Positions 1-9,415 of a stretch of DNA of 64,000 nucleotides are shown here, in pieces. Position numbers and translations under genes: made by a program. The notes beneath the pieces are model-generated. The model saw only the letters and a program-made list of their open reading frames with translations, had not been told where the DNA came from and searched no databases. Position 1 is the first letter of the stretch. The number at the start of each line of letters is the position of its first letter. Source of the DNA: Linnemannia elongata (taxonomy: Eukaryota > Mortierellomycota > Mortierellomycetes > Mortierellales > Mortierellaceae); assembly GCA_036320915.1 (NCBI GenBank), contig JAXBDG010000008.1, positions 496,001 through 560,000 of the forward strand, read 5' to 3'.

Positions 1-631
1 ATGGCCTATATTTGACAATCAATGAGTACGTGAGTGCATGAAGAGAAAGTTGGTCAGTTTATCGATAGAACAACCATTGCCACACCACTCCTGGCAGGTC
101 CATAATTTTCATTTCTCCTTGTTCTCCTGTACACATGGGTTGAATACAAGAAAGGCAAGGTGTTGATCTCCTTTTTTGTTGACGAAAGGAGATTCCACGA
201 GGGCCGTGTGTAGAAGAATGCGTGCGTAACTGGGGGGATCGGAGAGAAAGAGAGGGAGGAGAGACAGAGAGTCGACATGTGTTTTTGTTTGGGTTCCTAG
301 CACTTCCTGCTGGGGTTGTTCGGCTGTCTTGCGTCCTGCTTGTCTGTCTGCGTTGATATATGTCCTTGCTGGTGTTGTCTTGTCTGTCGTGTTACGTATT
401 GCACAAAGTCGTCATGAGATTGAAAAGAATGTGTTTGTCCTGTATCTGCCGTCTGTCTGATCCCAACTCTGCACCAAAAGGGTTCCCTCTTCCTCCAAAA
501 CTCCTGTTTGAATTCCATAAAAAGGAAAAAAAAAAAAAAAAAAAGGTCCCAGATAACGTGGGGGACGGTGGGTGCACATGAGGGGAAAAAAAAGGATGGT
601 CATCCCATGGCGGGTAGGTTGGTTGACATAC
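1..631. other. Probable intron/3' region of the UBL gene
   Basis: No exon could be fixed here. A 19-base A run near 526-544 reads as a polypyrimidine tract on the minus strand, followed by a possible CAG acceptor near 505. The short frames beyond it do not join exon 2 into a recognisable protein. Confidence 0.3.
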
Positions 632-1287
632 TTGTTCATCGAATCCGTCAGGTCCAGCCGCGTTGCTGTTGGCGTTGGGTCGGACAGTCTGAACCGCCTG
701 CTCGTTGGCTCGGTTGGTGGCACTCTTGACCATGTGGAGGGTGTGGCCCTCCTTGATAGCTACGAGTTCAGAACAAAGAGGAAGAAATAAAAGGTAAGAC
801 AAAGCCGAGAAAGGGTGTCGTTGTTGTTGTTGATGTTATGCAAGCTAAGGCAGCCTCTGGACTTTTGAAATGGTAGTGTTCGAAAAGCTGTGCATGGCAT
901 TCGGACACAGCGATAAAGGGAGACAACAAAAAATAGCTTTTGTCTAGTTGCATTGTCATCCCCTGTTCACACTTGCGTAATGGGCATCCTTTCTGAACTA
1001 GAGCCATCATTACACAAAGAACACTGTACACGCGCACACACAAAAAATATTTGGTGGGTATATAAAGAGCGCTTACAGTAGACAGAGAGTTGGTCGTCAT
1101 CCTTGAGGACTCTTCCAGAGTAGACGAGACGAATCGAGGCAGCAGGCAAGTCAGCGGTGGCGAGTTTCTCCTTGAGCTGGAGAACGGTGCTATCAGTAGA
1201 GATGGCGGTGGTGAAGGTTGAACCCGAGGAAGGGCGGATGGTGAGGACGATGGCCTGCTGAGGTGCGGTTGATTCTGCCTCGTCCAT
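632..1287 (-). CDS. Ubiquitin-like-domain protein (Dsk2/ubiquilin type), 5' exons only
   Basis: Two minus-strand exons join in frame: 1287..1077 (ATG at 1287, donor GTAAGC) and 759..632 (acceptor TAG, donor GTATGT). The first ~80 residues form an N-terminal ubiquitin fold: a beta strand with AIVLTIRPSSG, the helix containing VLQLKEKLA, IRLVYSGRVLKDDDQLSVY, then SIKEGHTLHMVKS across the junction. That last block is the signature of ubiquilin/Dsk2 ubiquitin-like domains, which dock ubiquitylated cargo on the proteasome. A short Asn/Ala linker follows and exon 2 ends in phase 0. I could not place a convincing third exon between 631 and 1, so the central (STI1) and UBA parts are probably beyond the left edge. 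Another UBL protein remains possible, because the diagnostic C-terminal UBA domain is not visible. Confidence 0.6.
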
Positions 1288-1678
1288 GGTATTTTGCTGA
1301 AGTGTGTTGATGGTGAGGGAGAGAAAGGGGCTGTGTGGGTGTGTGAGTGAGGGGTGGGTGTGATGGACGAAATGGAGGAAGGGAAGAGTGATCGAGAGGA
1401 GGAGGAGGAGGGAGAAGAGAAGGAGGGAAGGAGGGAAGGAAGAAGGAAGAGGTAAGTGTGAAGAGTGAAAGAAAAGAGAAGTGAAGAGAGAGGCAAAGAA
1501 GTGGAAGGGGAAGAGAACAAGTGGCAAATCCGCGCTTCTTCGTCTCTGTCTGAATAATGAAGAACGAAAACAACATGGGCAAAATACGATTGTGAGCGTT
1601 GATTGGCCACGAAAAGGAAGGACAGACAGGCACCACATGGACAGCTATCCCTTCCTCCGCAAACAACGGGGTTTTCAT
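1288..1678. other. Purine-rich 5' region of the UBL gene
   Basis: The + strand is GA-rich (gaggaggaggagg-type tracts at about 1390-1500), that is, CT-rich on the coding strand upstream of the ATG. CT-rich 5' regions recur upstream of several genes in this window. Overlapping minus-strand frames here are open only because of the CT bias. Confidence 0.4.
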
Positions 1679-1769
1679 CCTGTCTAATTGAATATTTCAA
1701 CCTGTGTAATTGAACAACAAGCCTGTGGTGCAATGGAATATTAAGCCTGTGCATTTGATCAATATGCAA
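1679..1769. repeat. Degenerate 21-24 bp tandem repeat, about 4 units
   Basis: Four successive units each begin CCTGT followed by an AT-rich tail (1679-1700, 1701-1721, 1722-1745, 1746-1769). Units 1 and 2 share CCTGTNTAATTGAA; units 3 and 4 have drifted. The match is imperfect and only seen by eye. Confidence 0.4.
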
Positions 1770-1940
1770 CGTCCTGATCGCCGCGCATTTGACGAGCTTC
1801 TGCTTGACGAACCCAACGCAGCACTTCAGGCGCCTTTTTACTTTCAAGAAGACCTACGTTCAGACCTCAGTGTCCTCGCCGAGGTCATTTCTTACATTGC
1901 CATAGCACGAAAAAGAACATTGGCTGCCTGGAAGTCCTAA
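1764..1940 (+). CDS. Small hypothetical ORF, 58 aa
   Basis: The frame from the ATG at 1764 gives an acidic-to-amphipathic peptide (RRAFDELLLDEP, then LSVLAEVISYIAIARKR) that looks more protein-like than surrounding frames. No family is recognised, no intron or promoter is evident, and it starts inside the degenerate repeat. It could equally be a relic. Confidence 0.2.
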   Translation: MQRPDRRAFDELLLDEPNAALQAPFYFQEDLRSDLSVLAEVISYIAIARKRTLAAWKS

Positions 1941-2099
1941 AAAAATAATTTCTTGCTTTAGAGGAAGGAGCCAAGTCGCGCAATGTCTTACAATACGATG
2001 AGTCGTGAGTTAAGCTCTGATCTCTCATCACTCTCCCTCAAATACAAGTGATAGTTAGATATCGATGGTTACCATTTTCTATCATCCTGCTCCTGCCAT

Positions 2100-2685
2100 T
2101 GCGACATTACCGCGTCGCTTGTAATTTTCTCAGCCACGACTCTGCTCCTATGTCTTCTCTTCCTCCTCTTCCCACTTCCTACCCTTTCCACTCTCCTTCA
2201 TCTCACCTCAGCCGCAATAAGGTCAACGATCGCCTCCACTGTGACTATTCCTATCCATATTCCTTCACCCTCCAGTACCGCCACTCAAGTCTGTCTGGTC
2301 AACACAATCCCGTTGCTCCAACCTTATCCCACACGTCCTTCACCTCCAGTCTCTACCACCACAACAAAAACATCCCCAATTATCATCAGTACCATTACCA
2401 TAGCTACAAAGAGCTTCGAGCGAAAGGTCGACCAAACCTGGGACGTCGCCCAAGAGGCCCCTCAGATTGTTGCCGGCAAAGCTCTATTGGCCCTGAGTCT
2501 TTTAAGCAGATGAGCATAGTCCGGCGTTCTGTTTTTCCCCTCCGCAGGGTGCCTCAAGAATCGATATGTTCGAGCCCCCACAAGTGTCAAGATTGGGGCC
2601 ATTGGATTTGAAGTGATGTTGGCTATTCCTCTGGGCTGCTTCACGGGGTTTGTGGGGTTGGTTACCCTGGGGTGCTTGGTCGTTT
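2100..2685 (+). pseudogene. Possible remnant of a small membrane-protein gene
   Basis: One frame runs through a hydrophobic, then Ser/Thr/Pro-rich stretch into KSFERKVDQTWDVAQEAP and IVAGKALLALSLL, ending at 2513. After a CCGCAG acceptor-like site near 2547 another frame continues with YVRAPTSVKIGAIGFEV, then a second hydrophobic segment to a stop near 2687. The two halves look like one protein interrupted by a stop. The only available donor (GTCTTT) is poor and no in-frame ATG could be fixed. It may be a decayed gene or a gene whose splice sites I misjudged. No family is recognised. Confidence 0.25.
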
Positions 2686-2769
2686 GAGGAACTGGGTTTA
2701 CTACTGTTGAGGCAGGATAAGTTTCTTTGGTACAATGACGACGACGACACACACTCAAAGGTCAAATCC

Positions 2770-3885
2770 TGATAGACGAAACCACCATCGCTGAAAATGC
2801 GGTGGACAGTGATTCTTTATTCTTCTCGCCTTTTGCTAAGCTCTCTGTCTCCGCAAGCATAATATCTTCCTATCACATCCTCACAAAGCAAAAATAAGAA
2901 TCAAAGTTCCTCAGTCATTCTCAGTACAAAGACGCGTTGGTCACAGCCAGCTTACGTTCAAGGGCACCTATCGCCAACTTTACGTTTCATGTATTTGTTT
3001 TCAATAAAACATATTGCACTACTGTTAAGCATGCAGCAGCACGCTGCATGCTTAAAGCTATATTAGTTCGAAATATGCCAATCGGTGTTATGGGTGATGG
3101 GGAAAGGGAAGTTGAAGGAGTGGTGTTACAGTGAAGCAAGGGCGGCAAATGGTTGGAGGTTAGGCTCACATGATCAACCTGGCTAGCAGAAGCAAAAAAA
3201 AAAAAAAAAAAAAAAACGAAAGGGGTCAACTTTCTGCCATGTAGATTCCTTTCCGCACCATAGCAAGTTTCATAGATTGTGCAGCATACCCTTTTGAGGC
3301 TGCTGGTTGACACACGCACAGATAATCGGCTCAATCAATCCTTTCGAGGGTGTGAGTCTCGCTCCAATTTATGCCTTTTGTGCGGAAGAGTGCTCGCTGC
3401 GCGACCAGATGGGCATTGTACGCCGCAGGAACCATGGCAACTGATCGAGTGCATCGAGCATACAGTAGCACAGTCTGTAGATCGGCTCCTGGAGACTGCC
3501 TGACGTGAAGCGGTTCTAGTTGCAGAGGATGTTGAAGTGGGCAGGTATTGAAGTTCTAATCAGACCTGCATGCGACTACATGTGAGAGCTAGATTCGAAT
3601 GGATGAATAATGCCAGTGTTGACTACAGTTCCGGGTGGGCAGATGCCTGATCGATCGGCTGCAGGGTTCGAATAGGGATTGTATACTTGGCGCTCTTCAT
3701 ATTCACAGATACCGCCATGGCAGCGAGGGAGGCTTTGATTGTTTCGCCTATTGTAGTAAACACGAACAACATCGATGGGTTAGAGCCCAAGTAGTTTTAT
3801 GATTCACATCAAAAGCAAAAATGACGGTCAACGGGATGGCTGATATCAGCCCCAAAGACAATTTAAGAGTATGAAAAGCGACAAT
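2770..3885. other. Gene-free stretch with a poly-A run
   Basis: No supportable gene. It contains a 23-base A run (3194-3216) and a short inverted motif around 3030-3050 (GCATGCAGCAGCACGCTGC). Short frames here lack coding character. Confidence 0.4.
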
Positions 3886-4009
3886 GAGAGTGAGAGAAGC
3901 GATAAAGACAAAAGAGAGGCGATAAATACAAAAGAAAGAGGGACAAAGAGAGTGAGAGAAGCGATAAAGACAAAAGAGAGGCGATAAATACAAAAGAAAG
4001 AGGGACAAA
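3886..4009. repeat. 62-bp tandem repeat, two copies
   Basis: The unit starting GAGAGTGAGAGAAGCGATAA occurs at 3886-3947 and again at 3948-4009 with essentially no differences. A degenerate partial copy follows the GA microsatellite (about 4072-4105). The unit is purine-rich. Confidence 0.8.
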
Positions 4010-4030
4010 GAGAGAGGCGAAAGCCACAAA

Positions 4031-4032
4031 GA

Positions 4033-4071
<39 letters not shown>
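4031..4071. repeat. (GA)n microsatellite
   Basis: About 20 uninterrupted GA dinucleotides directly downstream of the 62-bp repeat. The Ser/Leu-rich frames on the minus strand are products of this repeat. Confidence 0.85.
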
Positions 4072-4075
<4 letters not shown>

Positions 4076-4557
4076 TAAAGACAAAAGAGAGAGGGATAAA
4101 GAGACATAGAGAGAGAAGAAATGAAGAAAGACTGTGGATTGTAATGTTGGACATCATCCAAGGTATGCCTGAAGCAAATCCCTTTTTTTTATTTTTTTTT
4201 TTGAAGTTGGACCAGGCAGCCTTGAGCAGATTATTTCTGGATGATTGTTTTGGGGATTCCCTGCTGCATGGTGTGGATATTGCTAGTCGCTTGTGTCTGC
4301 TATAGCGGTCTTTACATATAAGCCCGTCCTTTCCACCCCCATTTCCCTTCTTTCTTCCTTCCTCATCACTTTCCAGCCACACTCTCTCCAGTACACCTCA
4401 CATGTCTCATTCTCCTTCACATCCACCTACACACTATATCTTCGTTACACCCTTTCTAAGTCATCCGTAGTAACCATTCTGTAAGGCCAATGCTTGATAC
4501 AATTGCGAATCGTGCTCAAAATCCTTTGACAACTCAACAAACAAGAGGACTCACACT

Positions 4558-4735
4558 AGCTTTCACACTTCCTTTAACATAATTAAAGTATCACCATCAG
4601 AGTCTGAGGATATCGTGTTGGGAAGCCCATCCACCAAACATGCTCGCCTCAAATCAGGAACTCCCTCAGGCACAAGTACTCCAACCGGCTCTGAGTTTGT
4701 TGCGACCCTCCCGGCCCGGTTCCGACAAACTCTGT
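4558..4735 (+). pseudogene. Coding-like relic
   Basis: The frame reading SESEDIVLGSPSTKHARLKS, then GTPSGTSTPTGSEFVATLPA, to a TGA at about 4735 has the composition of a genuine disordered protein segment, unlike its flanks. There is no ATG, and I could not attach it to another exon. It is probably a fragment of a lost gene just outside the palindrome. Confidence 0.25.
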
Positions 4736-5080
4736 GACAAACCTCCAACAACTGTTGCGAGGAGGGCCAGCTCAGGTCTTTCTCGACAGTAATGATGATC
4801 TCATAACAACAGTCGCCCCGCTCTCAACAAGGCATTGTAAGTATATTGCATTTTCAAATACATCCAGGCAAAGATCTACAGTGGTATCCTATCGCCACTA
4901 TACTCAATAACATACAGTTTTACTATGGTTAAAAAATATCAACACATAGCTCCTACCAACACACACCCTCTCTGAGTATTGATCAATACCTTATACCTCC
5001 GCTCTGTGGGATGAAACAAGAACTGTTATAAATGCCTATGCATTGTTCACACAAACATGGTTAAAATAAAGACTATCTTT

Positions 5081-5330
5081 TTACTTCTTCTTCAGACTGT
5101 AAATATTTCACTGAACCTCAGTTATATCTGTCTCCACATTGCCGAACTTCCTTTTCAATTCTCATATTAGGTCCTCAACTCTATCACCTCGTCACTTACG
5201 GTTCTCAACGTGGCTTTCAACTGCTCATGAATTCATGGAGTAGGTCCAACGTACCCTCCAGATCCTCTACGACGAGTCTCTTTGCCAAAGCGGCTACTTG
5301 ATCGGAAAGGATCCTGTGTTTGTCGGTCAT
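5081..5330 (-). pseudogene. Decayed left-arm copy of the coiled-coil ORF
   Basis: Minus-strand counterpart of 10512-10763 (ATG at 5330). Relative to the right arm it has a 1-bp deletion near 5222-5226 that shifts the frame and a Trp codon turned to TGA at 5108-5110, plus scattered substitutions. This is direct evidence that the outer left arm is no longer under coding constraint. Confidence 0.6.
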
Positions 5331-5706
5331 ATCGGCATATTTTCACTGGATGACCGAGAGGCGGTGTGCAATCTGCTCTGCATATCGTCAGGGGGCACCA
5401 AGTCTGGAAGACGATCCGACAGAACCCTGCAGGCCAGGAACACGTTGCTCTGATTCGAGTTGTCCTTTTTGTACCGCAGATCGTCGAGTAACAGCTGTTG
5501 TAGTCATTGTCGCCTGCTCCATCTTCCTTAGCTGCTCCATCATCCTCGGCTGCTCCATCTAATGAAGAAGAGGCATCGCAGCGTGAATCCATAGAGTAGA
5601 ACAACCTCGGAAGGTGAGCGATTCAAATTCAGAAACTCAAACGCGCTGTTGAAGGTTGCAAAATAAAAATGAAAAACATGCACCACTTCAGAGCTTTATG
5701 TCTTAC

Positions 5707-5851
5707 CGTTAATGTCTTCCAAATCACTCACAGAAACTTCTTTGACCAGTTCAGAGGCGTTTGGGGGATCCTTGAAGAGCAGCAACACTACGTCAAACAT
5801 TTTGAATTGCGTGGAAGTGGCAAACATGCTTCTTTTACGAGAATCCGTCAT
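5707..5851 (-). other. Exon-like ORF before a GTAAGA donor, left arm
   Basis: Mirror of 10008-10152 with the same length, start and donor. It differs near the 3' end (codons ATT AAC here versus GGT ACC on the right). Retention of frame and donor in both arms is mild support for a real exon, although it lies in the well-conserved part of the arm. Confidence 0.3.
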
Positions 5852-6444
5852 AGTATTCAACGGCAGAAAGCGCGTGAGTGTTTTCGTGGTTGTGTGGTTG
5901 TGGTGTTTGTTAGTTTGTTAGAATCTATTCTAGAGTCACCTTCACCGGTTAATATGAACCACCCCTTTTCACTTCCAGCACAGCTCGGTCCCAACTCCAG
6001 TTCCGTCCTTATACCATCCCCCTCTGTCAGGTGCTAAGTACCTCTCCAGCCTCATCCCAGACCCAAGTTCACAGCTGCCTATAGCACGTTCCTTAAGCTC
6101 CTTACTGCACACTTAAATAACCTGCCTCTTTGCTTCCATTTGTACCTCGGCTAGCAATAACGCTATTCCTTAGTACCATCCCTTTCACTTGTCATCACAT
6201 CACTGCCTACTGTCTGTCCCTATATCTCTTTTCCCTGTTCTCCCGCCCAATCCTTTGCACTAGGTACTACATCTTGATCAAAATACATCGCTTTGTTGAG
6301 GGTTTTTAGGAGGTTTTATTTCGAGGCATGTCCGGAAACAAACAGGCTCAAGAATATCTATCATCGCCAATGTTTCGTGTTGCAGCTTAGCCGCATTAAA
6401 GGTTTACTCTGGTATGCCAAAGAGTATTTGCTGCCGTTCGAAGC

Positions 6445-6786
6445 TTAGGCGTTAGGGACACAGAATCCAGTGCATCGGCTCCAGTTGTCTCCGCCTCCGC
6501 AAGCGTGGATCAGGCTTGCAAATGGGTGGGTTTGGCACGACCAGTGATCGCCGCAGTTGCTGATGCAAGGGTACAAGTCCAATCCATCAGGGACTTGCCA
6601 GGTGCCTCCGTTGTTGTGGATGCGTCCGATCTGGGCATTGACTCCAGCGGCGAGGAGAAGGGCAGCAGCCTAGTGCAGCGTCATTAAATAATAGAGATCA
6701 TGTTAGTTCAGTGTCGTTGTAATATCGGTCCAATTGTGTGCATAAGCAATTGTTTGTGTATGACTTACTCCGAAAGTGATACGCAT
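6445..6786 (-). CDS. Secreted cysteine-rich mini-protein, left-arm copy, 80 aa
   Basis: Two minus-strand exons: 6786..6769 (codes only MRITFG; donor GTAAGT) and 6669..6445 (acceptor CTAG), with a 99-bp intron inside the signal-peptide codons. The product has a classic secretion signal (MRITFGAAALLLAAGVNA) and a mature part of about 61-62 residues with six cysteines spaced C-x3-C-x5-C-x11-C-x8-C-x3-C, rich in Gly, His and Trp. Six cysteines suggest three disulfides. The coding sequence is identical to the right-arm gene. A TATATAAG box lies on the minus strand at 6903-6910, about 120 bp upstream of the ATG. No family is recognised; it fits the general profile of small secreted fungal proteins. 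Confidence 0.75.
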
Positions 6787-6902
6787 TGTTGTGTTGTTGT
6801 TGGACTTGAAAGGTGGGGGAGTTTGTTGGAGAAGTGCTGTGGATCGAAAGACTTGAAGAAGAGTTGGTTGATGAGATGGGTTTGGCCTTGGAGAAGAGGC
6901 CT

Positions 6903-6910
6903 CTTATATA
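6903..6910 (-). promoter_or_regulatory. TATA box of the left-arm secreted-protein gene
   Basis: Exact mirror of the right-arm box, reading TATATAAG on the minus strand, 117-124 bp upstream of the ATG at 6786. Confidence 0.6.
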
Positions 6911-7523
6911 CAGTTTTTTTTCCTTCTTACTACAGACTTTGCACGTTCTCTTTCCCATTCTATGTTCAATGAGCTGAGCATGTTCACTTTTCTTCACTTT
7001 CCTCGCCTACGCCACTACACGCCATAGCATGTCGTTTTTTTGTTCATACACTAACTCTCATGTTACAACGTCTCTTTGCTGATTTGTTGCAACTACATTG
7101 TGTTCATCGCTACTAGTCCCTTAGCGGGTTTCTCAGCCCCTCCCCTTGTCCATGTACTGCGCAAGTCCCTTTTCGGTTCCCAGGCGCCTATCACGCTAGG
7201 CGCCCTACTAGATACCGACCACTTTCCATTTTCATGCGACGTGCATTCTTATTTTTAGGTTCCCTCAATTGCACTGCCAACATCCTAGATTTTGTCTCAG
7301 TTAAAAGTCAGATCCATAAGTATTTATCACTAACGGGACGTTGTCACCAAATTGGCGACCATCGTACTCGCGTAGAGGGCCGTGCATAATGCTATATCCT
7401 TTCTCAGTCCACTTTAACGAGTACTGTGCACGGGTACATTTACGCCACATCTCCAAGATCAAGTCGAGCCTGATTGCGATGCTCACAAGCCTGTAGAACC
7501 GCAGTCATACCCGCTCTCTCAGT

Positions 7524-8336
7524 CAGTTTACCCTTAGGGAGCGTATTGGGCATATTTTTTTAAAAAAAAAAAAATAGCTCGTTCTGTGCTAAACCCATGT
7601 AAAACCACACATAAGGGTCTGACGCAAAAGACTTGGAGCTGTGACTCCATGCTTTGGTTGATTGTCATAAAAGACGAAGTGGGAAGTTTAATAAAGTCTG
7701 AAGGTAACTAGAAAGCGCGAAGACCCCCGCAAGTTAAATGTATTTGTATGTCTAGAGGCTAATGTAGCAAATGTAACGAATGACTGTTCGAGTAATTTTT
7801 TACCATGTCTCCACATCCTGAGGGAACAAAGGCATGCGATATTTTTCACATGAGTAACAGAACTTTCGTTTATGATAGGAGTACAAGGCGCGTCCGAACA
7901 TCACACGGTGTATGAAAATAAAAAAAATAAAAAAAAGAAAAAATAAAAAAAAAGGCGCAAAAAAAAAACGGTACATTATCCGCATCCACTTTATGAAATA
8001 TGATGACAATTGAAACTAGACACTTCAAGGTGGACCAACCTTGCGCCTATTTTTTCCGCAGTTGAAGATATTCTTTTGTCCCAGTGAGGAGGACGTGATG
8101 CAATCGGTTCTTGAGGGAGTGCCCCTGTTCATCTTCTAGGAAAGTTGCACTCGGGAGAGTTCCGTTCTGTAGCACGTAACGTAAATGTACCCCTGGATCT
8201 GCACTAAATCACCAATTGGAGACAAAACATTCATGAAAGAGAGTGCCCTTCTGGTCTCCCATACGATCCGTAACTGTGCTAAAATCTAACCCTTGGGGCA
8301 TGGGAAAAAAATTACTCACGAGCAATGCTCTATTTT
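7524..8336. other. Palindrome spacer
   Basis: 813 bp of single-copy DNA between the arms. It holds a [23 protein letters not shown] run near 7555-7574 and an A-rich stretch with A7-9 runs at 7917-7968. No coding region or transposon ends could be recognised. Confidence 0.5.
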
Positions 8337-8949
8337 ACTGAGAGAGCGTGTTTGACTGCGGTTCTACAGGCTTGTGAGCATCGCAATCAGGCTCGACTTG
8401 ATCTTGGAGATGTGGCGTAAATGTACCCGTGCACAGTACTCGTTAAAGTGGACTGAGAAAGGATATAGCATTATGCACGGCCCTCTACGCGAGTACGATG
8501 GTCGCCAATTTGGTGACAACGTCCCGTTAGTGATAAATACTTATGGATCTGACTTTTAACTGAGACAAAATCTAGGATGTTGGCAGTGCAATTGAGGGAA
8601 CCTAAAAATAAGAATGCACGTCGCATGAAAATGGAAAGTGGTCGGTATCTAGTAGGGCGCCTAGCGTGATAGGCGCCTGGGAACCGAAAAGGGACTTGCG
8701 CAGTACATGGACAAGGGGAGGGGCTGAGAAACCCGCTAAGGGACTAGTAGCGATGAACACAATGTAGTTGCAACAAATCAGCAAAGAGACGTTGTAACAT
8801 GAGAGTTAGTGTATGAACAAAAAAACGACATGCTATGGCGTGTAGTGGCGTAGGCGAGGAAAGTGAAGAAAAGTGAACATGCTCAGCTCATTGAACATAG
8901 AATGGGAAAGAGAACGTGCAAAGTCTGTAGTAAGAAGGAAAAAAAACTG

Positions 8950-8957
8950 TATATAAG
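8950..8957 (+). promoter_or_regulatory. TATA box of the right-arm secreted-protein gene
   Basis: TATATAAG lies 124 bp upstream of the ATG at 9074; the mirror copy is at 6903-6910. Between box and ATG the leader is CT/CAA-rich and ends in CAACAACACAACA, a typical unstructured fungal leader. Confidence 0.6.
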
Positions 8958-9073
8958 AGGCCTCTTCTCCAAGGCCAAACCCATCTCATCAACCAACTCT
9001 TCTTCAAGTCTTTCGATCCACAGCACTTCTCCAACAAACTCCCCCACCTTTCAAGTCCAACAACAACACAACA

Positions 9074-9415
9074 ATGCGTATCACTTTCGGAGTAAGTCAT
9101 ACACAAACAATTGCTTATGCACACAATTGGACCGATATTACAACGACACTGAACTAACATGATCTCTATTATTTAATGACGCTGCACTAGGCTGCTGCCC
9201 TTCTCCTCGCCGCTGGAGTCAATGCCCAGATCGGACGCATCCACAACAACGGAGGCACCTGGCAAGTCCCTGATGGATTGGACTTGTACCCTTGCATCAG
9301 CAACTGCGGCGATCACTGGTCGTGCCAAACCCACCCATTTGCAAGCCTGATCCACGCTTGCGGAGGCGGAGACAACTGGAGCCGATGCACTGGATTCTGT
9401 GTCCCTAACGCCTAA
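9074..9415 (+). CDS. Secreted cysteine-rich mini-protein, right-arm copy, 80 aa
   Basis: Exon 1 is 9074..9091 and exon 2 is 9191..9415; GTAAGT..CTAG splicing keeps the frame (6 + 74 codons plus TAA). The predicted product is the same as that of the left-arm gene. The mature protein opens with QIGRIHNNGGTWQVPDGL, and the last cysteine pair is in CTGFC. The gene is transcribed away from the palindrome centre, so the twins are divergent with 2.29 kb between their ATGs. Identity at synonymous and intronic sites too points to recent duplication or ongoing gene conversion rather than protein-level selection alone. Confidence 0.78.

Larger units (their letters stand above)
4870..7523. repeat. Left arm of a large inverted repeat
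   Basis: This arm is the reverse complement of 8337-10990. Coordinates of matched bases sum to 15860 everywhere from 6445 to 7523, so there is no net indel over 1.08 kb including the secreted-protein gene, and the stretches compared are identical. Sums become 15859 at 5669-6037 (one 1-bp indel near 6306) and about 15842 at 5330. Outward of about 5700 the arms show many substitutions and indels. The match fades near 4870. The inner edge is sharp, at AGT 7521-7523. Confidence 0.93.

Noticed and set aside
768..1847. Long minus-strand frames over the UBL gene 5' region
   Set aside because: They run through the UBL exon in other frames and through CT-rich leader DNA. Ser/Pro/Leu-rich, open because of base composition.
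3660..3685. tRNA-like GGGTTCGAAT box
   Set aside because: The T-arm stem does not pair and no acceptor stem or A box was found at the right distance.
3886..4009. CRISPR-like direct repeats
   Set aside because: Repeats are head-to-tail without unique spacers and the genome is eukaryotic.
3748..4382. Ser/Leu-repeat frames over the GA array
   Set aside because: They are direct products of the (GA)n and 62-bp repeats and code for nothing recognisable.
7301..8559. Matching 61-codon frames in both inner arms as a twin gene
   Set aside because: The frames are identical because the arms are identical. No promoter, signal or family is visible, and the inner edge of each arm follows almost immediately.
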